Positions 30,095-41,871 of a DNA stretch of 64,000 nt are shown one piece after another. The stretch comes from Malaya genurostris (lineage: Eukaryota > Arthropoda > Insecta > Diptera > Culicidae). The stretch is taken from the NCBI RefSeq assembly GCF_030247185.1, contig NC_080572.1, positions 298,144,314 to 298,208,313 on the forward strand, written 5' to 3'. The position numbers and the translations under genes are program-made. The notes below the pieces were generated by a model. That model saw only the letters and a program-made list of their open reading frames with translations. It did not search any database and was not told the DNA's origin. The number at the start of each line of letters is the position of its first letter. The first letter of the stretch is position 1.

Positions 30095-32945
30095 TACCGA
30101 ATGGTTGAAAAATGAGCTCAAATGTCACTTAACGGTGTTCACACGTTAAATATCAGTGTTCTGGCTGATGGCGGACGAAACAAGTGATTTTAAATAACTT
30201 AAATTTTTTTATGTGATTTTAACTGGAGATTGGCAAGCAATCTGCGGCTGCGGAAGCCACAACCACCAAAAACCAATCACTTGGAGTGCTGTAAAAAGAC
30301 ATTGGATCCAAATTACATAGTCATTACAGCAAACATATTAACAATAAATTGGCTTCTAATTGCTATTAACTTTCGAACCGTATTTTTGCTATCTTTTCGT
30401 ATTCATACGTATTGCGCCTCGGTACGAGAGTTAAATGACTTAACCTCTCTGTCATTCATGCCCGTCGAGTTCAAAGGTCTTCTTCGTCTCCGACGGACGG
30501 ACGGACGGACGAGCGGTTTGCCGTTAGATATAGAAACCCACCGCTTGTAAGTTGTGGTGTAGTATCTTGACATATTTTAAGATAAATTATGGACCGTAGC
30601 CCCGTCAGCGCCCAAAACTTGTATCTTCGTAGCGTGGCCGGCCATTGACCACCGATGCTCACATCGACGGCGGTGGCTATAAACTAATCTTGACAAGGCA
30701 GCACAAACAAATCCAATTCTTCCCGCGCACAGTTTCCCGGTATTGCACGATTGCATCTCGCAGCAAAAATAAATAAAAAAAAAGGTAGAGATTCGAAGTA
30801 CGACCGAACCGAACCGATGGTCTCCCCAATCATATTCCGCTTATTTATGTCCTTTGTACCAATAAACTGTACAAATCGTAAATATGTACAGGACAATTTT
30901 CGTTGTCTTCGGTGTCGGTAGGATTTCATCGTCCCTTCATAACTCATTTCGGATCAGGTTGGGCAGATAATTTGCGTTGTTCTGGTCATCGTCATTTATC
31001 GAGAATCAGCACCAGGAAAAAATATTCAGGAAAACCCAACTACTGATTTAAAGTGTGCTCATACGGCGGACTGACCTTGGTGCGTGATCTGGCCAACCGG
31101 CGAACCGATGAACCGATGATGCTGACAGAAGACGACAGTTCATTCCACCCGCGCACCGAAGTCACTTCCATCAGATTAGACACCGTGCCGTGTTTTTTTT
31201 GTTCTGTTCTGTTGAATGTCTCTTAAATATCTTGAATTATGGCTTATTGTTTTTGTGCGAGACGGTGGATGCTGATGTGTTTTTTTTTCTGTTTGTTCTG
31301 GTTGCATTGCTTCCGACATTAATTGGTTGCGCTTAATGTAAAGTCATCCTTCTTCGATGAGAGCGGGTTCGTCACTCGACGGCCGGTCGGGCGTTCAAAT
31401 CACTTCATCACTTGACTGACTGACTTTCACTGGTTGTTCGTCCGTTCGGTGTGGTGGTTTATGAACAGCTCACTAATGCCACGGATGATGATGATGATGA
31501 TGGGCACTTGGCACAGTCAATGCCCTTGATCGATCCAAACCTCGGCTCGGTTTTGCGCTGCTGGCCATGGATGCGAAAGTTAGCTTCGAACAAATGGTTG
31601 TTAAAATTCACAATCGAACCACATTCATCAGTCTATTGCTTTTATTATGCTTTTCACCGCCATTTAAAAGTCGAAACCGAAACCGAACCGAAGGCTTATC
31701 AGTTGCTCGCTTGGGGAGGCTTGGCCAGCGAGTTAGCGTTAGGCTCCTGGAAGCTACCGGGGCCGGGTGATTGCAATTGTGCTGCGCACATTCCACAGAT
31801 CGCAGAACGCAGATGCCATTCGACTACGACGCAACAACAAACCGAGAACCGAGAACCGAGACCGAAGTTAGGACATTGTTAGCTCTTTTACTGCATCTCC
31901 CCTCCTCCCACCGACCGAGCAACGGTTTAACGACAAAACTAGCCCCGAGCGGTCCAACAATCTGATGCTGTTCAAGTTCTATTACTGGCCTTTCAGGACA
32001 GACAATCGACCACCCGGATCAGACAGCGACTTGTTGATCCGGTCTGGTGCAATTCGCCTTTTAGAACCTGTACCAAGCGATAATGTCAATCGTGACATAA
32101 AGTTGTTACCTTTCATAATAAAATGTAGACACATCTTCTCAGCTGGGAGCATCTCCGCCGTTTTGCTACATCTGGCAACTTCATCGCGCTTTCCGATCCC
32201 GCTTCAGGAGTTTGAGTTCGTCTGTTTTACGACAGGAAAATGAAGGGAACATTTCCATTGAGCCGTGTAGCAGTCTCTTCCGTCGGTCCTGTCTGCCCAC
32301 CACCTACCGCCTGGAATTACTAGAAGATTTACAATCCCTGCAGGGGTTCTAGAGCTCTCAACAAATTACTCTTCTAGCTTCGATTCCGAGATTGCGCTCG
32401 CAAACCAACCGGTGAAAGGAAGAGTTACTTTTGCTTTCAGCATTAGCGAGCCTGATCATTTCAGCTGACCAGCGCTGCGTTAAGTTCGTCAAAATTTCGC
32501 CAGAGTCATCCACGCCCTTCGCTGCGATAATCAACAACTCTTATGCAACTTTTGCGCCGAAGAAAGCAAAGTCTCAGCTCAACTTTTTTGCCGACATTCT
32601 ACCGTAGGGTTGCGCTGGCAGACCTTTCGCCTTTTTGGACCCCTAGAAATGTGAGGTTATGTCATCGCGGTTCGGGGGTCCTCATCACCCGTCTTACCGA
32701 TAGAGAAACCGGGTGCCCCTTACGAATGGAGATGACTTGCTGATGGGTCGGATGGGTGTTAAAATGTGGTTACGACCATCGGATCTGTTACCATAACTGC
32801 TGTCATATATGCAGATGAACTGTGACTCTGCAATGCTTGGATAGCTCATTCTCATTAGCTATGAGAGTAATATCAAGTTCGTCTCCGATTACATCACTAT
32901 CAGTTGATTGTAGGTCAGTTTTGAAAAATGTATTTAGAACACTCC
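30095..32945. other. Single-copy G+C-richer island
   Basis: No transposon signature is seen between about 30.4 and 32.7 kb. It includes a GGAC run (about 30493-30511) and a GATGAT run (about 31484-31502). The longest open frame (31451-31882, plus) begins with a poly-Asp run made by that microsatellite and has no known domain. I would treat the island as intronic or regulatory DNA. Confidence 0.4.
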
Positions 32946-33251
32946 TAATCTGCCCATACTCGCATATCAGTCCCATATGGATTTTGGCCATTTTTGAGTT
33001 ACACCGGCGGATAACGTCTATTTTTACCCTACTTTCAGAAATTGCAAAAAAATTCTGGGGTTAGTTCAGTAAAGTGTGAAAAAATATCAAGTCGGGTTTG
33101 TCCCATATGGAAAGTACTCGCATATCAGTCCCACGCATTAAAAAGCATATTTTAGTACCTGAAAAACGTACATGCTGTATGATTTTTTTTTCAGGCTGCT
33201 GGGCCAGTATTTAGCACTGGCAGAGCATACTTAAATTCCGCTAATGTAATG

Positions 33252-33509
33252 CCATTTTTGTTTTTAGCACTGCACATGTATAGTGGAGCATCGACTATAC
33301 TCGCTCCAACTTGGGTGTAATCAAGGTATCATTTCTGTCCTACACCGGTGTAGTAAAGAAAAGTCTTGGCATTATATTCCTTTTGTGGAATTTGGCCTTT
33401 CTGTTTCAACAGACTTCGCAGCCGATTCTTAGTGTACAGAATCATTGCATGGCTAGTACTATGGATCCGGTGTAGTGCCACCGTTGAAAACGAAAACGCT
33501 ATAAGATAA
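33252..33509. mobile_element. MITE of the gcactacaccggtg family, split by a SINE
   Basis: The left end resembles 'ttttgtttttagcactgc' and the right end 'gtgccaccgttgaaaacg' / 'aaaacg', with internal 'tacaccggtgtagt'. It matches the complete copy at 40649-40908. It is nested inside the TAAT-flanked transposon. Confidence 0.65.
33355..33476 (-). mobile_element. SINE family 1, 5'-truncated, nested
   Basis: In inverse it reads 'gattctgtacactaagaatc', 'gaagtctgttgaaacag' and 'aaggaatataatgcc', the body of the SINE at 25753. A 10-base duplication 'ccggtgtagt' flanks it (33345-33354 and 33477-33486). This makes three levels of nesting. Confidence 0.8.
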
Positions 33510-33647
33510 ACTGTCCTTGAATTGATCTTTGGATACAGGAAATGTTTGTTTGCTAAAAAAAAGTGTATCATAGTATGGAGTTTTCATAAAGTAGGTAACT
33601 AAAACAAAAACAAGCCATGTCAATCGAAACTCCATGTATTTACAGAT

Positions 33648-34187
33648 TTAAGTACGCTTAACAGGTAAGTTTACCCATAAATCTTTTTGCTCTTCTTTGA
33701 TTAACGGTAGAATTATTCCAAGGAGCGTATTCTTACGTCCATCCAGACCATTTGGATGTGTTTGGCTCTCTAAGATGTTTGAAATGTCAAATTGTTTATC
33801 ACTGTTTCTCGTTTTCATAGGTGTCCGATTTACTCTTACGCGAATAAAAGCCACTTGACCATTTTGGTCCATATTCCAGAACGCTTGATGAATATTGATT
33901 TGATCGTTTTTCGATATCCCATTAGTACAACTTTTCCGACAGTTACAATGCATAAAATTGGGGGGATGTAAAATGCGGTGCTTCTTTGCAGAAACCAACT
34001 TACGATATTCCTTTTTGGATATTTTGCGTTTCGATCGCAGTTCCTCGCAAAAATAGCTTCCTTCAGAATCAAACGTTTCAGCTCTTTTGCCATCACTTTG
34101 ACCTACAAAACATACAAAATCACTGGTTGAGCTGTCTTCTGTGGAAGTGTCTCCACCATACAATTTAATTGCATCAAGAGCTGACAT
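33648..34187 (-). CDS. Cys-rich transposon-encoded protein, truncated
   Basis: The 179-residue frame starts MSALDAIKLYGGDTSTED and carries KRKISKKEYRKLVSAKK, then MHCNCRKSCTNGISKNDQ and INIHQAFWNMDQNGQVAF, then VRVNRTPMK. The C.C...C...I....R/N..I...FW pattern is one I associate with N-terminal parts of large insect and cnidarian DNA-transposon proteins; the catalytic domain that should follow is missing. The gene lies between the TAAT-flanked ends and reads leftwards; the nested MITE and SINE occupy the space where the rest of the gene would have been. No frameshift is visible in the remaining part, so it could still be translated. Confidence 0.6.
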   Translation of the reverse strand: MSALDAIKLYGGDTSTEDSSTSDFVCFVGQSDGKRAETFDSEGSYFCEELRSKRKISKKEYRKLVSAKKHRILHPPNFMHCNCRKSCTNGISKNDQINIHQAFWNMDQNGQVAFIRVRVNRTPMKTRNSDKQFDISNILESQTHPNGLDGRKNTLLGIILPLIKEEQKDLWVNLPVKRT

Positions 34188-34605
34188 GATATAATAAACT
34201 TAAATAAACCGAATGATTAAAACATTCACGCGAATGGAAAATTGAACTTGAAATTTTGCCACGTGCGAAAGAAGCATAGCATGCTAAGATGGGACTGGAA
34301 TGCGAGTATCTTTTCATCTTGTTGCGTAACAGATTTTACATAAACGAGTAACAAAATATGCAATATTTCATTCCAGATGAAAAGTTTATAATGTAATCCA
34401 TGTATGTGATTCAAAAGTATAACGGATTAATCAACACATTGGCGAAAAAAAGCGAATTATTTCCGAAATATGTATTCATCTTTTTCTCAACTTGTCGATT
34501 TTCAATATGGGACTGATATGCAAGTATGGGCAGTAATACCAAACCTAAAAAAGTTACGCGGAGCTCCAAGCCTGCAAAAAAGGTTGGAACAGTAAATTTG
34601 AGCTA

Positions 34606-35807
34606 AGGAGTGTATCGAAAATAAACTATCCACATACATTTGTGTTGTACGCATGTATTTGTGATGATTTTTAAGCTCAGATCACAGCATGCTGTGCGTT
34701 TGGCTGTCAGCTTTCGTTTGTTTACTTGTTTGTGCGGTTGAAATTCGGCGTTTTCAAAATGTCGCGTATTTAAAAGGAAGTGAAAATTAAGGTTCTGGAC
34801 ACATGGCTAAGTGAGAAGGGTGTTACTATACGAAAATTGGCGAAGCGGTTTAGAATTCATCATGCTAGTGTTAAACCATCTTTAATAAGTTTGGGGAACA
34901 CTATTCATTGGATGAGCAACCAGGAAGAGGCAGAAACCCGGTTCTTTCAACCCGAAACTGGACCAAAAAGTGGTATCTCTAATCATGAAGAACAAATCTG
35001 TGTCAATACGTGATTTGGCCAAAAATGCAGGAACGAGTGTCGGAATGATCCTGCGTATCAAGAGGCGAAATCACCTGAAGACCTACAAGAAGCAGAAAAT
35101 CTCGAGACAATGTGTAGAACAAAACAGCAACAAGGGCCCGGAAATTGTATTCGCGCCTTTTGCAGTGTCCGGATGCATGCGTTTTGATGAACGATGAGAC
35201 TTATGAAAAGGAGGACTCAAAACCCCTTCCAGGTCCACAATTCTTTACTGTCGTCGTAGGGATGATGTGAGCGATGCGAACAGGTCGATTCAAGTGGAGA
35301 AATTCGGTCGAAAGATACTGGTATGGCAAGCAATATGTTCCTGTGGTTGAAGTTAACCATTCTCCACACTACTGGAACTATAAATGCAAAAATCTTTCGA
35401 TCTGAGTGCCTCCGGCTCACTATGCCAAAACCACTCTCAATTGGCTTGCGGAAAAAGGATTTAAATTTCGTTGAGAAAAATATCAATCAACCAAATTACC
35501 CTCAGCTTCGACTCATCGAACGTTACTGGGCAATCGTGAAGAGGGTCTTCAAGGGGACTGGTAAGGCAGCTGGGAACATTCAGGAGTTTAAAAAAATTTG
35601 GGCTAAAGCGTCCAAAAAATGCGATGCAACACTTGTCCGGAACTTGATGAAGAGCGTTCGATCAAAAGTTCAAAAATGCGTGAATGAATAACATAAATTT
35701 CATCCGGTTTTCATTATCCTCAAATTTACCCTCGTACGACAATCATAATTTTTTCTATCATAATTTGAAAGAAAAATTTGTGGATAGCTTATTTTCGATA
35801 CACTCCT
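34606..35807 (+). mobile_element. Tc1/mariner element, DD37E type, copy 2
   Basis: Ends 'aggagtgtatcgaaaataa' (34606) and the inverse at about 35778-35807 are imperfect 29-base inverted repeats with TA outside (34604-34605 and 35808-35809). Length is 1202 bases. It is inserted immediately left of a mariner relic (35810 onwards). Confidence 0.88.
34759..35691 (+). pseudogene. Broken DD37E transposase (copy 2)
   Basis: ATG at 34759 gives MSRI then a TAA in codon 5, after which the frame runs KEVKIKVLDTWLSEKG and VTIRKLAKRF, the first helix-turn-helix. After HHASV a frameshift occurs. SIRDLAKNAGTSVGM and TYKKQKISRQ (second helical domain) follow in another frame, then a shifted DETYEK-like first-Asp region near 35185-35215. 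The last 90 codons (35400-35691) keep NFVEKNINQPNYPQLRLIER with the catalytic Glu and a tail KKCDATLVRNLMKSVRSK. The second Asp block is deleted. Gene order and lengths match copy 3. Confidence 0.87.
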
Positions 35808-35809
35808 TA

Positions 35810-36040
35810 TTCGCTTGATTTAGCTCCGTGTAACTTCTGGCAATTCAGCAAACTCAAACACTCCGCTCTGGGTTAACCGTTTTGAGTCAATTGAAGACAT
35901 CAACATTTACATTAATAACTGTTTCGAGGATAAAACAAAAACGTTGGCACGAAATAGAATAAATAAAGAATTTTGAAACTATGAACAAGATTTGCTACTT
36001 TTTGCCCACAATAGTACCTTGCCTGAACCCATACAGAAAT
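35810..36040 (+). pseudogene. Mariner transposase C-terminal relic (LAPCNFW type)
   Basis: Directly beside the DD37E end the plus strand reads YSLDLAPCNFWQFSKLKHSALG, then in shifted frames the ESIEDIN and KTLARN blocks, and a 3' region 'gtaccttgcctgaaccca'. The same lineage lies at 43361-43690 in the opposite orientation. Confidence 0.7.
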
Positions 36041-36229
36041 TTATGAAGAACACTGTGTTTGTTTAAGAATTCCAGGAGTCGGGTAAACAAAAGTTTTTCA
36101 AAGATTTTCTGAAAAAGTCGCACGGTCGTAACAGGGCGGATTTTAATACGGGAATAACTGCCACTTTCGGGCAGTCAGGATAGTAACCAGTCTAAATAAC
36201 TACATGAGCAATTCCAGAAATGCTTAGCA

Positions 36230-36895
36230 GATCATCAGACTCGACTTGGACTCTGGAACTTAAATTCGGAAATAAATTCTGGATTTGGATCTGAATTTCG
36301 GGATTGAAATTTAGATTTAGACATTCAGAATTTTTTTTAATTAAAATTGAAGTTCAGAATACAGAATTCAGACTTCTGGTTCAGGTTCAGTATTCGGAAA
36401 CCGAATTCTGAGCTTGAGGTTCTTCTGGAACTGTAGACCGAAACTCAGGACTAGAATTCGAATTCTAAACTTAAATTTATTTCCAGAATTCAGTTCTAAA
36501 AGGCATTCTAGAAACCAGGCTTAGAATCCAACTAGAGAATAATGGTTTAGAATTAGGATTAAAAATTCCAGAAGTGTAACGGAATTCAGGGACCAGATTT
36601 TGAAGATTTTTGAACTAAATTCCGGTTCTGGATTATGAAACTCAGTTTCGAAGCTGAATTTTGGGTCCAAATTTGAAAACTGAATCCTGGATCGGATTAA
36701 AATTGCCGAACCAGAATCTTGGTCACGAATTTTGTTTCAAAACTCGGTTTCAGATCTCAGGTTCAGTGATCAGTTCAACAGTTCACTCAGTTTCTAAATT
36801 CAGTTCCCGTGTTCAGAATCAGAGTTCAGTTTCAAAATCTAGTATCAAAATTGAGCTTCAGAATTTAGGTCCAGAATTGCAGATTCATTAACATC
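36230..36895. repeat. Degenerate gaattc / ttcagg array
   Basis: Hundreds of bases built from 'aattcagg', 'ttctggaac', 'ccagaattc' and 'ttcagaattc' variants. No fixed period and no coding content. Confidence 0.6.
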
Positions 36896-36904
36896 ACAGA
36901 AAAT

Positions 36905-37222
36905 ACGGTTATGTCTTTGACTTTATCCACCCGTCCTTTTTTCTTTTCATTTCAATATGACTTTTTACAGCACTGAAAATTGGAAAATTCAGCGAAGATA
37001 CGAAGTTGTTTGAACTACTTATTATTAAATCGACTTCAAAATTGAGCGATTATTTTTCAACGTCGCTTTTCTCGTTTAAGCCGAAATTTTACATACAACG
37101 TTTCGAAAATTTCATGCTGAAATGTTTCCTTTTTCAATGTTGAAAATTTTGAAAGGATGAATTTTGTATAAAAAAAGGTAGGAGCTTAATGTCAGAGACA
37201 TAACTGGATGACGTGAATCCGA
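36905..37222. mobile_element. Short inverted-repeat element (ggttatgtctctgac ends)
   Basis: The left 'ggttatgtctttgac' with 'cccgtcctttttt' is mirrored by the right 'aaaaaaaggtagg' and 'gtcagagacataactgg' (37172-37215). Related single ends are at about 43918-43955, 52650-52705 and 54497-54545, always adjoining degenerate arrays. Confidence 0.6.
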
Positions 37223-37224
37223 AC

Positions 37225-37565
37225 AAGGCAGGACACACGAAAGCAAAAAGTGAGTTTTTAGCCAATCGAGGATTTCTTAATTTATGTTGGGAATTTATAT
37301 GACAATAATTTCAATTACTTGCTTCTCAACCCCGTCTCAAAAATACAAATTATACAACTATTTAAAAAAATGTCTTTGAATAGAATTCAACAATTCTATA
37401 ATTTAACAACAGTATCTAAACTTCATCCGAAAACTCATGAGAAATGGTAAAATATTATTCACTTATATACTGATATGATATGCACTTCAGAAACTAGATA
37501 TTTTTAGTGAGCATCTTACAATCCAGTGGTAATTTCATTTAAAAAGAATATTATTTAGTTCATTT
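37225..37565. other. AT-rich stretch, nothing recognised
   Basis: No gene or repeat end seen. Confidence 0.35.
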
Positions 37566-37566
37566 G

Positions 37567-38745
37567 AGTAAATGAGTAGACGAAAAAGTGACAAAATCAG
37601 AATCGACCTACTCTGATTTGGATGAAACTTTGCACATGGCTTCAGAATGGCAAACCATAAGTTTTGAACCGATGGAGAGGTCAATCCGACTCACGACTGA
37701 TTTTTAAAAAGGGCGTATGTATTTTTGCATATCACGAAAATTGCCTTTTTCAAATCGTTGTAACTCGGAAACCGTTCATCGTAGAAAAATTGCGGTCAGG
37801 AAGAAGTTGTAGGGAATCGATTGGGCACTCTAAAAAAAAATACACTGAAAAAATTTAAAAAATGAAATACTGGGATATTTAATTATAACACTATTTTTTA
37901 TATTTCCATGAATTGTTTATTTGCTTGCTATATCTACAATTATTACATGTACATGAATAATTTTTAATTATATTTAAGGTTTTAAGTTTTGGAAAATTGT
38001 ATGAGTACTACGTGCATCGTCATTCAAATACAGTTTTGTGACAGATTGTGGTTTCTGAAATCGGAACGAAAGAATGGTATTTCTGTGTGCCTGGAATCAT
38101 TTTGGTATCCTTATAAAAACTTAAAACTTAAAAACCAAGTATCTCAAGAACAGCTACTTTTAGAAGAAAGGATATCATGAACAAATTTATTGCCTTCAAC
38201 CTGTAGAATAATATTCTACAGTTTAAATGATTATCTTTCAACGAGAACTTGAAATTTCGAATATATCTGTAAATTGTTTTATCTGTAACTTCTTCATTTT
38301 CCAAAGGCACGGATGGGATAGCCATCAATCTGTAGGTTTTAATAAGAGCTTTAAAATGAAAATTATCAAAAAAAAAATTAAATCCATGCTCATTTCTTTT
38401 TGAACTTTTTCGGATTATTTTGTAATTATCGAGAAAAAAATCAAAAAATTTCTTCATTGTATATTTTTGTAGAGTGCCCAATCGATTTCCTACAACTTCT
38501 TCCTGAACGCCATTTTTGTACAATTAACGGTTTCCGAGTTACAGCGATTTGAAAAAGACAATTTTTGTGAAAACAAAAATAGATACGCACTTTTAAAAAA
38601 TCAGTCGTGAGTCAGATTGACCTCTCAATCGGTTCAAAGCTTATGGTTTGCCATACTGAAGCCATGTGCAAAGTTTCATCCAAATCGGAGAAGGTTGATT
38701 CTGATTTTGTCCTTTTTTCGTCTACTCATTCCTGGAATTGTTCAC
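37567..38745. mobile_element. Long inverted-repeat element B
   Basis: Left arm about 37567-37850 and right arm about 38460-38740 are inverses ('aatgagtagacgaaaaag' versus 'ttttttcgtctactcatt'). The complete right arm (38120-38740) matches 26096-26681 of element A, and the centre (37866-38120) matches the spacer of A including 'ttaaatatccca'. The left arm has lost its inner half. No coding content beyond accidental frames. Confidence 0.75.
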
Positions 38746-38754
38746 ATGAAAAAG

Positions 38755-38915
38755 TTAAGAGAGGATCTTTGCAAAAGAACTGGAATTGCGTTTTCAACAC
38801 ATCAACAGAAATATTTCTATTACTCAAACTAGTTTCACAAGCCGGAACGGCATAAAATCAAATATTCCATACCCGAATCTGTTGGTTGACCAATATTTCG
38901 CGAAACTCTGGAGAA
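38755..38915 (+). repeat. 160-bp repeat, inverse copy at 41905-42064
   Basis: 'ctttgcaaaagaactggaat', 'aactagtttcacaag' and 'cgaatctgttggttgacc' appear here and, in inverse order and strand, at 41905-42064. Each abuts another element (long inverted-repeat element B here, DD37E copy 3 there). Confidence 0.65.
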
Positions 38916-38999
38916 TTTGCACTTGAAACTCGAGAAACTCTTTGCTAACCATCATTGCCTACTACGATCTGTTGACAAGCCACATCAAAGCAGCTTTTT

Positions 39000-41640
39000 T
39001 ACGTTCATGAGAGAATTAATTAGTATCTAACAAACCTGTACACGATTGATTTTTTCCAATCAATTGAATTAATTACCCAAAACATTACTAGTTATTCATC
39101 ACTACCAGAATCGGGTCGAGTCCTTCTCCAATCCCCTCGCTAGCTTCAAAGCAAATGGCAACAGTCACCATTTGTATAATTACTTACCGGACAGAAGATT
39201 AAAATCAACAAATAGTAGTTGGAAAGATCGACACTCTTTGCGGTCCCGGTTTCTTGTCTGGAGTCCACAAGAACGATCGCAACGATCGCGATTACGTCGA
39301 TCGGGGTGCGAAGCAACGTTATCTCTTTCAGTCTTCGCCCAGCAGAAAGGAAATAAATTAACGCGAGGAGGTAACAGAATACAATCCGACCGACGCGTGC
39401 TGGCCTAAAGCCTAAAGGGCCGTGAAGAAGTGATATTTCAGTGACGATAATTTTGCCGTCCAGACCGGGGACTAATTAATTTATCAAACAATTAAAAATA
39501 ATTGTTCGTTGGTTGATGCTCCGGCTATCTGATCTGGTGGTAGTGAAGCGACTCTACGCAGACGCGTGCTGGAAGATCTTCGGTACCTCAAGAGAGCTAT
39601 TCATCCATCCATCGTACACCCACTTGCTTTCAGTATAGACCAAGAATCTCGACGAAGGAGGATTCTGATCGCGAGGGCGACGATGATTGGTGCTTCGTGA
39701 CTGGCGCGAGTTTTGACCACGTTCAAATTAAGTGCCCGTCATTAGACTGGTAATTGCGCTAAAGACCTGAAGATGGCTACAATTTCCTAGCCGTTGTTTT
39801 ACTACAGGGCGCAAAGTGACCATCTGCACCGAACGCATTACAGCTAATCACACGTTGAAGCGTCCGGTTTTTTTTGGTTGTTTTTTTTTTCGAACCTTAA
39901 ATTGACTGAAATCTGCTTGACAAATCCGCAAGCAGTTTTCCATAGCCGCAAATAATTGTCCGAATGGGGTACGCTAGATCCGAACAAAAAAAAACCACGC
40001 TCGATCACAGCAAGCCGACAGAAGCGCAGGAGCCACTCGAAAGAAGTCATAACCATGTCTTATGCTCATCATCAATGTCTCGCTCCACAAAAACAACAAC
40101 AACAACAACAAACAACAACAAGCCAGGGTCAACCGTGTGGCATCCTTACTTCACCACAGACCACCGATACAATATTTCACGGTGAATGCCATTAAGATTA
40201 TTACGATTATTGCCATGACATGTGTGCGCATCCTTTCGAACGATCACGCTCGACATGTTCTCCATTCTCGGTTCAGTTGAACCATAATTCTAAGACGTTC
40301 CTTTTACCGATTCGGAAACTTCGGTAAGCCATTTAAATAGAGTGGCTTAGTTTTAGTACTCCTACCTCTCTCGCTCTCTCAATCTCTGCAATCCACGGCC
40401 GCTTCAATGGCGTCTAATCCGCTCCGGCTAATGTTTGTCACAATAACTCATAATTATGGCTGGGGCTTGTTCGAACGGCGTAATGGCATTCCGTGGCAGT
40501 TACCGTGATCGAGCAGGGCCATATTTCGTCGTTTACAAGCCTTACCTTTGATCCACTTCGTCCTTCCGCGTCCTGCACTCTGGGGATCGGAAGAAGCATC
40601 CCATTCCGAAGCTGTGATGTAACCAAAACGAAACCGAAAACATATGGCGTTTTCGTTTTTAATTTGCACTACACCGGTGCAGTGCTACACTGAGGCATGA
40701 ATAAACGAACAAAAATGACGAAAACAAGTAACCATAACTACAATTAACGATTCCATTGCACAGAGCTACACCAAACTTTCAATGAGTGCTACACCAGTGG
40801 TATCGGTGCAGAAAAAGTGTAGCACTGGTGTAGTGCAATTGGCAAAAACGAACGGTTTCAGTGCAGCTTTCGCTACACCAGTGTAGTGCAATTTAAAAAC
40901 GAAAACGACAATAAATAAAATCACATTCGCAGCTCGGATTATAGCGATGTGGTTTGTTGCTAAATGGACTCATAAATCATACCAACAGTGCAACAAGTTG
41001 TTAAACATCACCGGGCAACGAAAAAAAAAGTCTCTTCTCTTTGCATTTGTTGGCAGTTTATGTTGTTTGCAAGTAGTTGTACACAAAAGGGGCGCGCGAC
41101 CAGTAGTAATTGGCTGTGAATGAAAGTTATGCAACAATGGAACATGGAACGCTCCGAACGCTTTTCTCCGGAGATTTTCTGTCGCACCGACCGAAAAGCT
41201 GGGTTCCGTTTAGTGCCGGTTGTATCGTTGTCAGGTGTTGTTGCCGCTCGGTAAAAAAAAAACGGAATCTTAATCCCATGTGGAATTTTCGGTATTTTAC
41301 TTTTTCGTCTCAGTAGGCCTTTCCATGGGTTGTTCATTGTTTGTTGCGGTGCAACCGAACGCTCACTGGATCTCAGTTTCTGTCAAACTTGCTTTCCAGT
41401 GGGCACAAAAATTTCGGATTTTTTTTTTGTAAAAACTGATTCTAGTCATCCAAATTAGACAGTATATTGTAACAACTATAAGAGTTCGAAGCAATCAATA
41501 TCTATCCAGAATTATAGAGAAACGAAGATTGTTAAGAACGCAACGCAACGTCGATCAACGGCTCCAGTTAACCCCCGCGTTAGAACACCAGGAAAAAACG
41601 CCGTCTGATGCCTGTCGACCAGAGATGACAGGTATTTTTT
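39000..41640. other. Single-copy G+C-richer island with a possible minus-strand donor
   Basis: The island holds one MITE (40649-40908), an AAC microsatellite (about 40089-40127) and no transposase. On the minus strand CCG/GTAAGTAATT at 39182-39190 is a good 5' splice site, which could end an untranslated exon; no acceptor or coding frame could be tied to it. Confidence 0.4.
40649..40908. mobile_element. MITE of the gcactacaccggtg family, complete
   Basis: The ends 'cgttttcgtttttaatttgc' and 'gcaatttaaaaacgaaaacg' are near-perfect inverses. The interior repeats 'ctacaccagtg' and 'gtgtagcactggtgtag' in both orientations, so the element is rich in short palindromes. The second copy at 33252-33509 supports the boundaries. 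Confidence 0.8.
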
Positions 41641-41714
41641 TTAAAAATCTTCAGACAGGGTTGCAAAGGTCTGTAAATCCGAAAAAAAATCTGCTGTCAG
41701 CAAGTATGGCTTGC

Positions 41715-41871
41715 AGGGGGACGGGTAAAGCGTGATGGGATAGTCGATGCCTATCACGCAGCCCACCTGGGTTCGATTCCCAACCCCGCACATAGGGTCA
41801 GAAAAATTTTCTGGTCCGAAGAGGCGAATGACCTTAAAGTGTTAAAACCTCTATAATTGAAACAAAAAAAA
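41715..41871 (+). mobile_element. tRNA-derived SINE, family 2, full length
   Basis: It contains a box A-like 'aagcgtgatgggatagtc', box B 'gttcgattccc', 'cccgcacatagggtc', 'ccgaagaggcg' and the tail 'cctctataattgaaac' plus A run. A 13-base duplication 'aagtatggcttgc' (41702-41714 and 41872-41884) flanks it exactly. Confidence 0.9.

Larger units (their letters stand above)
32950..34533 (-). mobile_element. DNA transposon with TAAT target duplication
   Basis: Inverted ends of about 29 bases start 'ctgcccatactcgcatatc' and differ at one position between the two sides. TAAT is present on both sides (32946-32949 and 34534-34537). Copies of the end motif recur inside ('actcgcatatcagtccca' at about 33115-33132 and 'gggactggaatgcgagta' at about 34291-34308), as expected for transposase binding sites. 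The 4-bp duplication and the Cys-rich protein suggest a Sola-like superfamily; that is tentative. Confidence 0.8.

Noticed and set aside
31451..31882. 143-codon plus-strand frame starting with poly-Asp
   Set aside because: The Asp run comes from a GAT microsatellite and the remainder shows no domain; chance frame in a G+C-richer island.
38617..38832. Plus-strand frame with KKLREDLCKRTGIAF, briefly suggestive of a DNA-binding helix
   Set aside because: It lies across the end of an inverted-repeat element and a 160-bp repeat; no fold motif holds up.
41730..41800. Functional tRNA gene
   Set aside because: Same reasoning: tRNA-like head of a SINE with an exact 13-base duplication.
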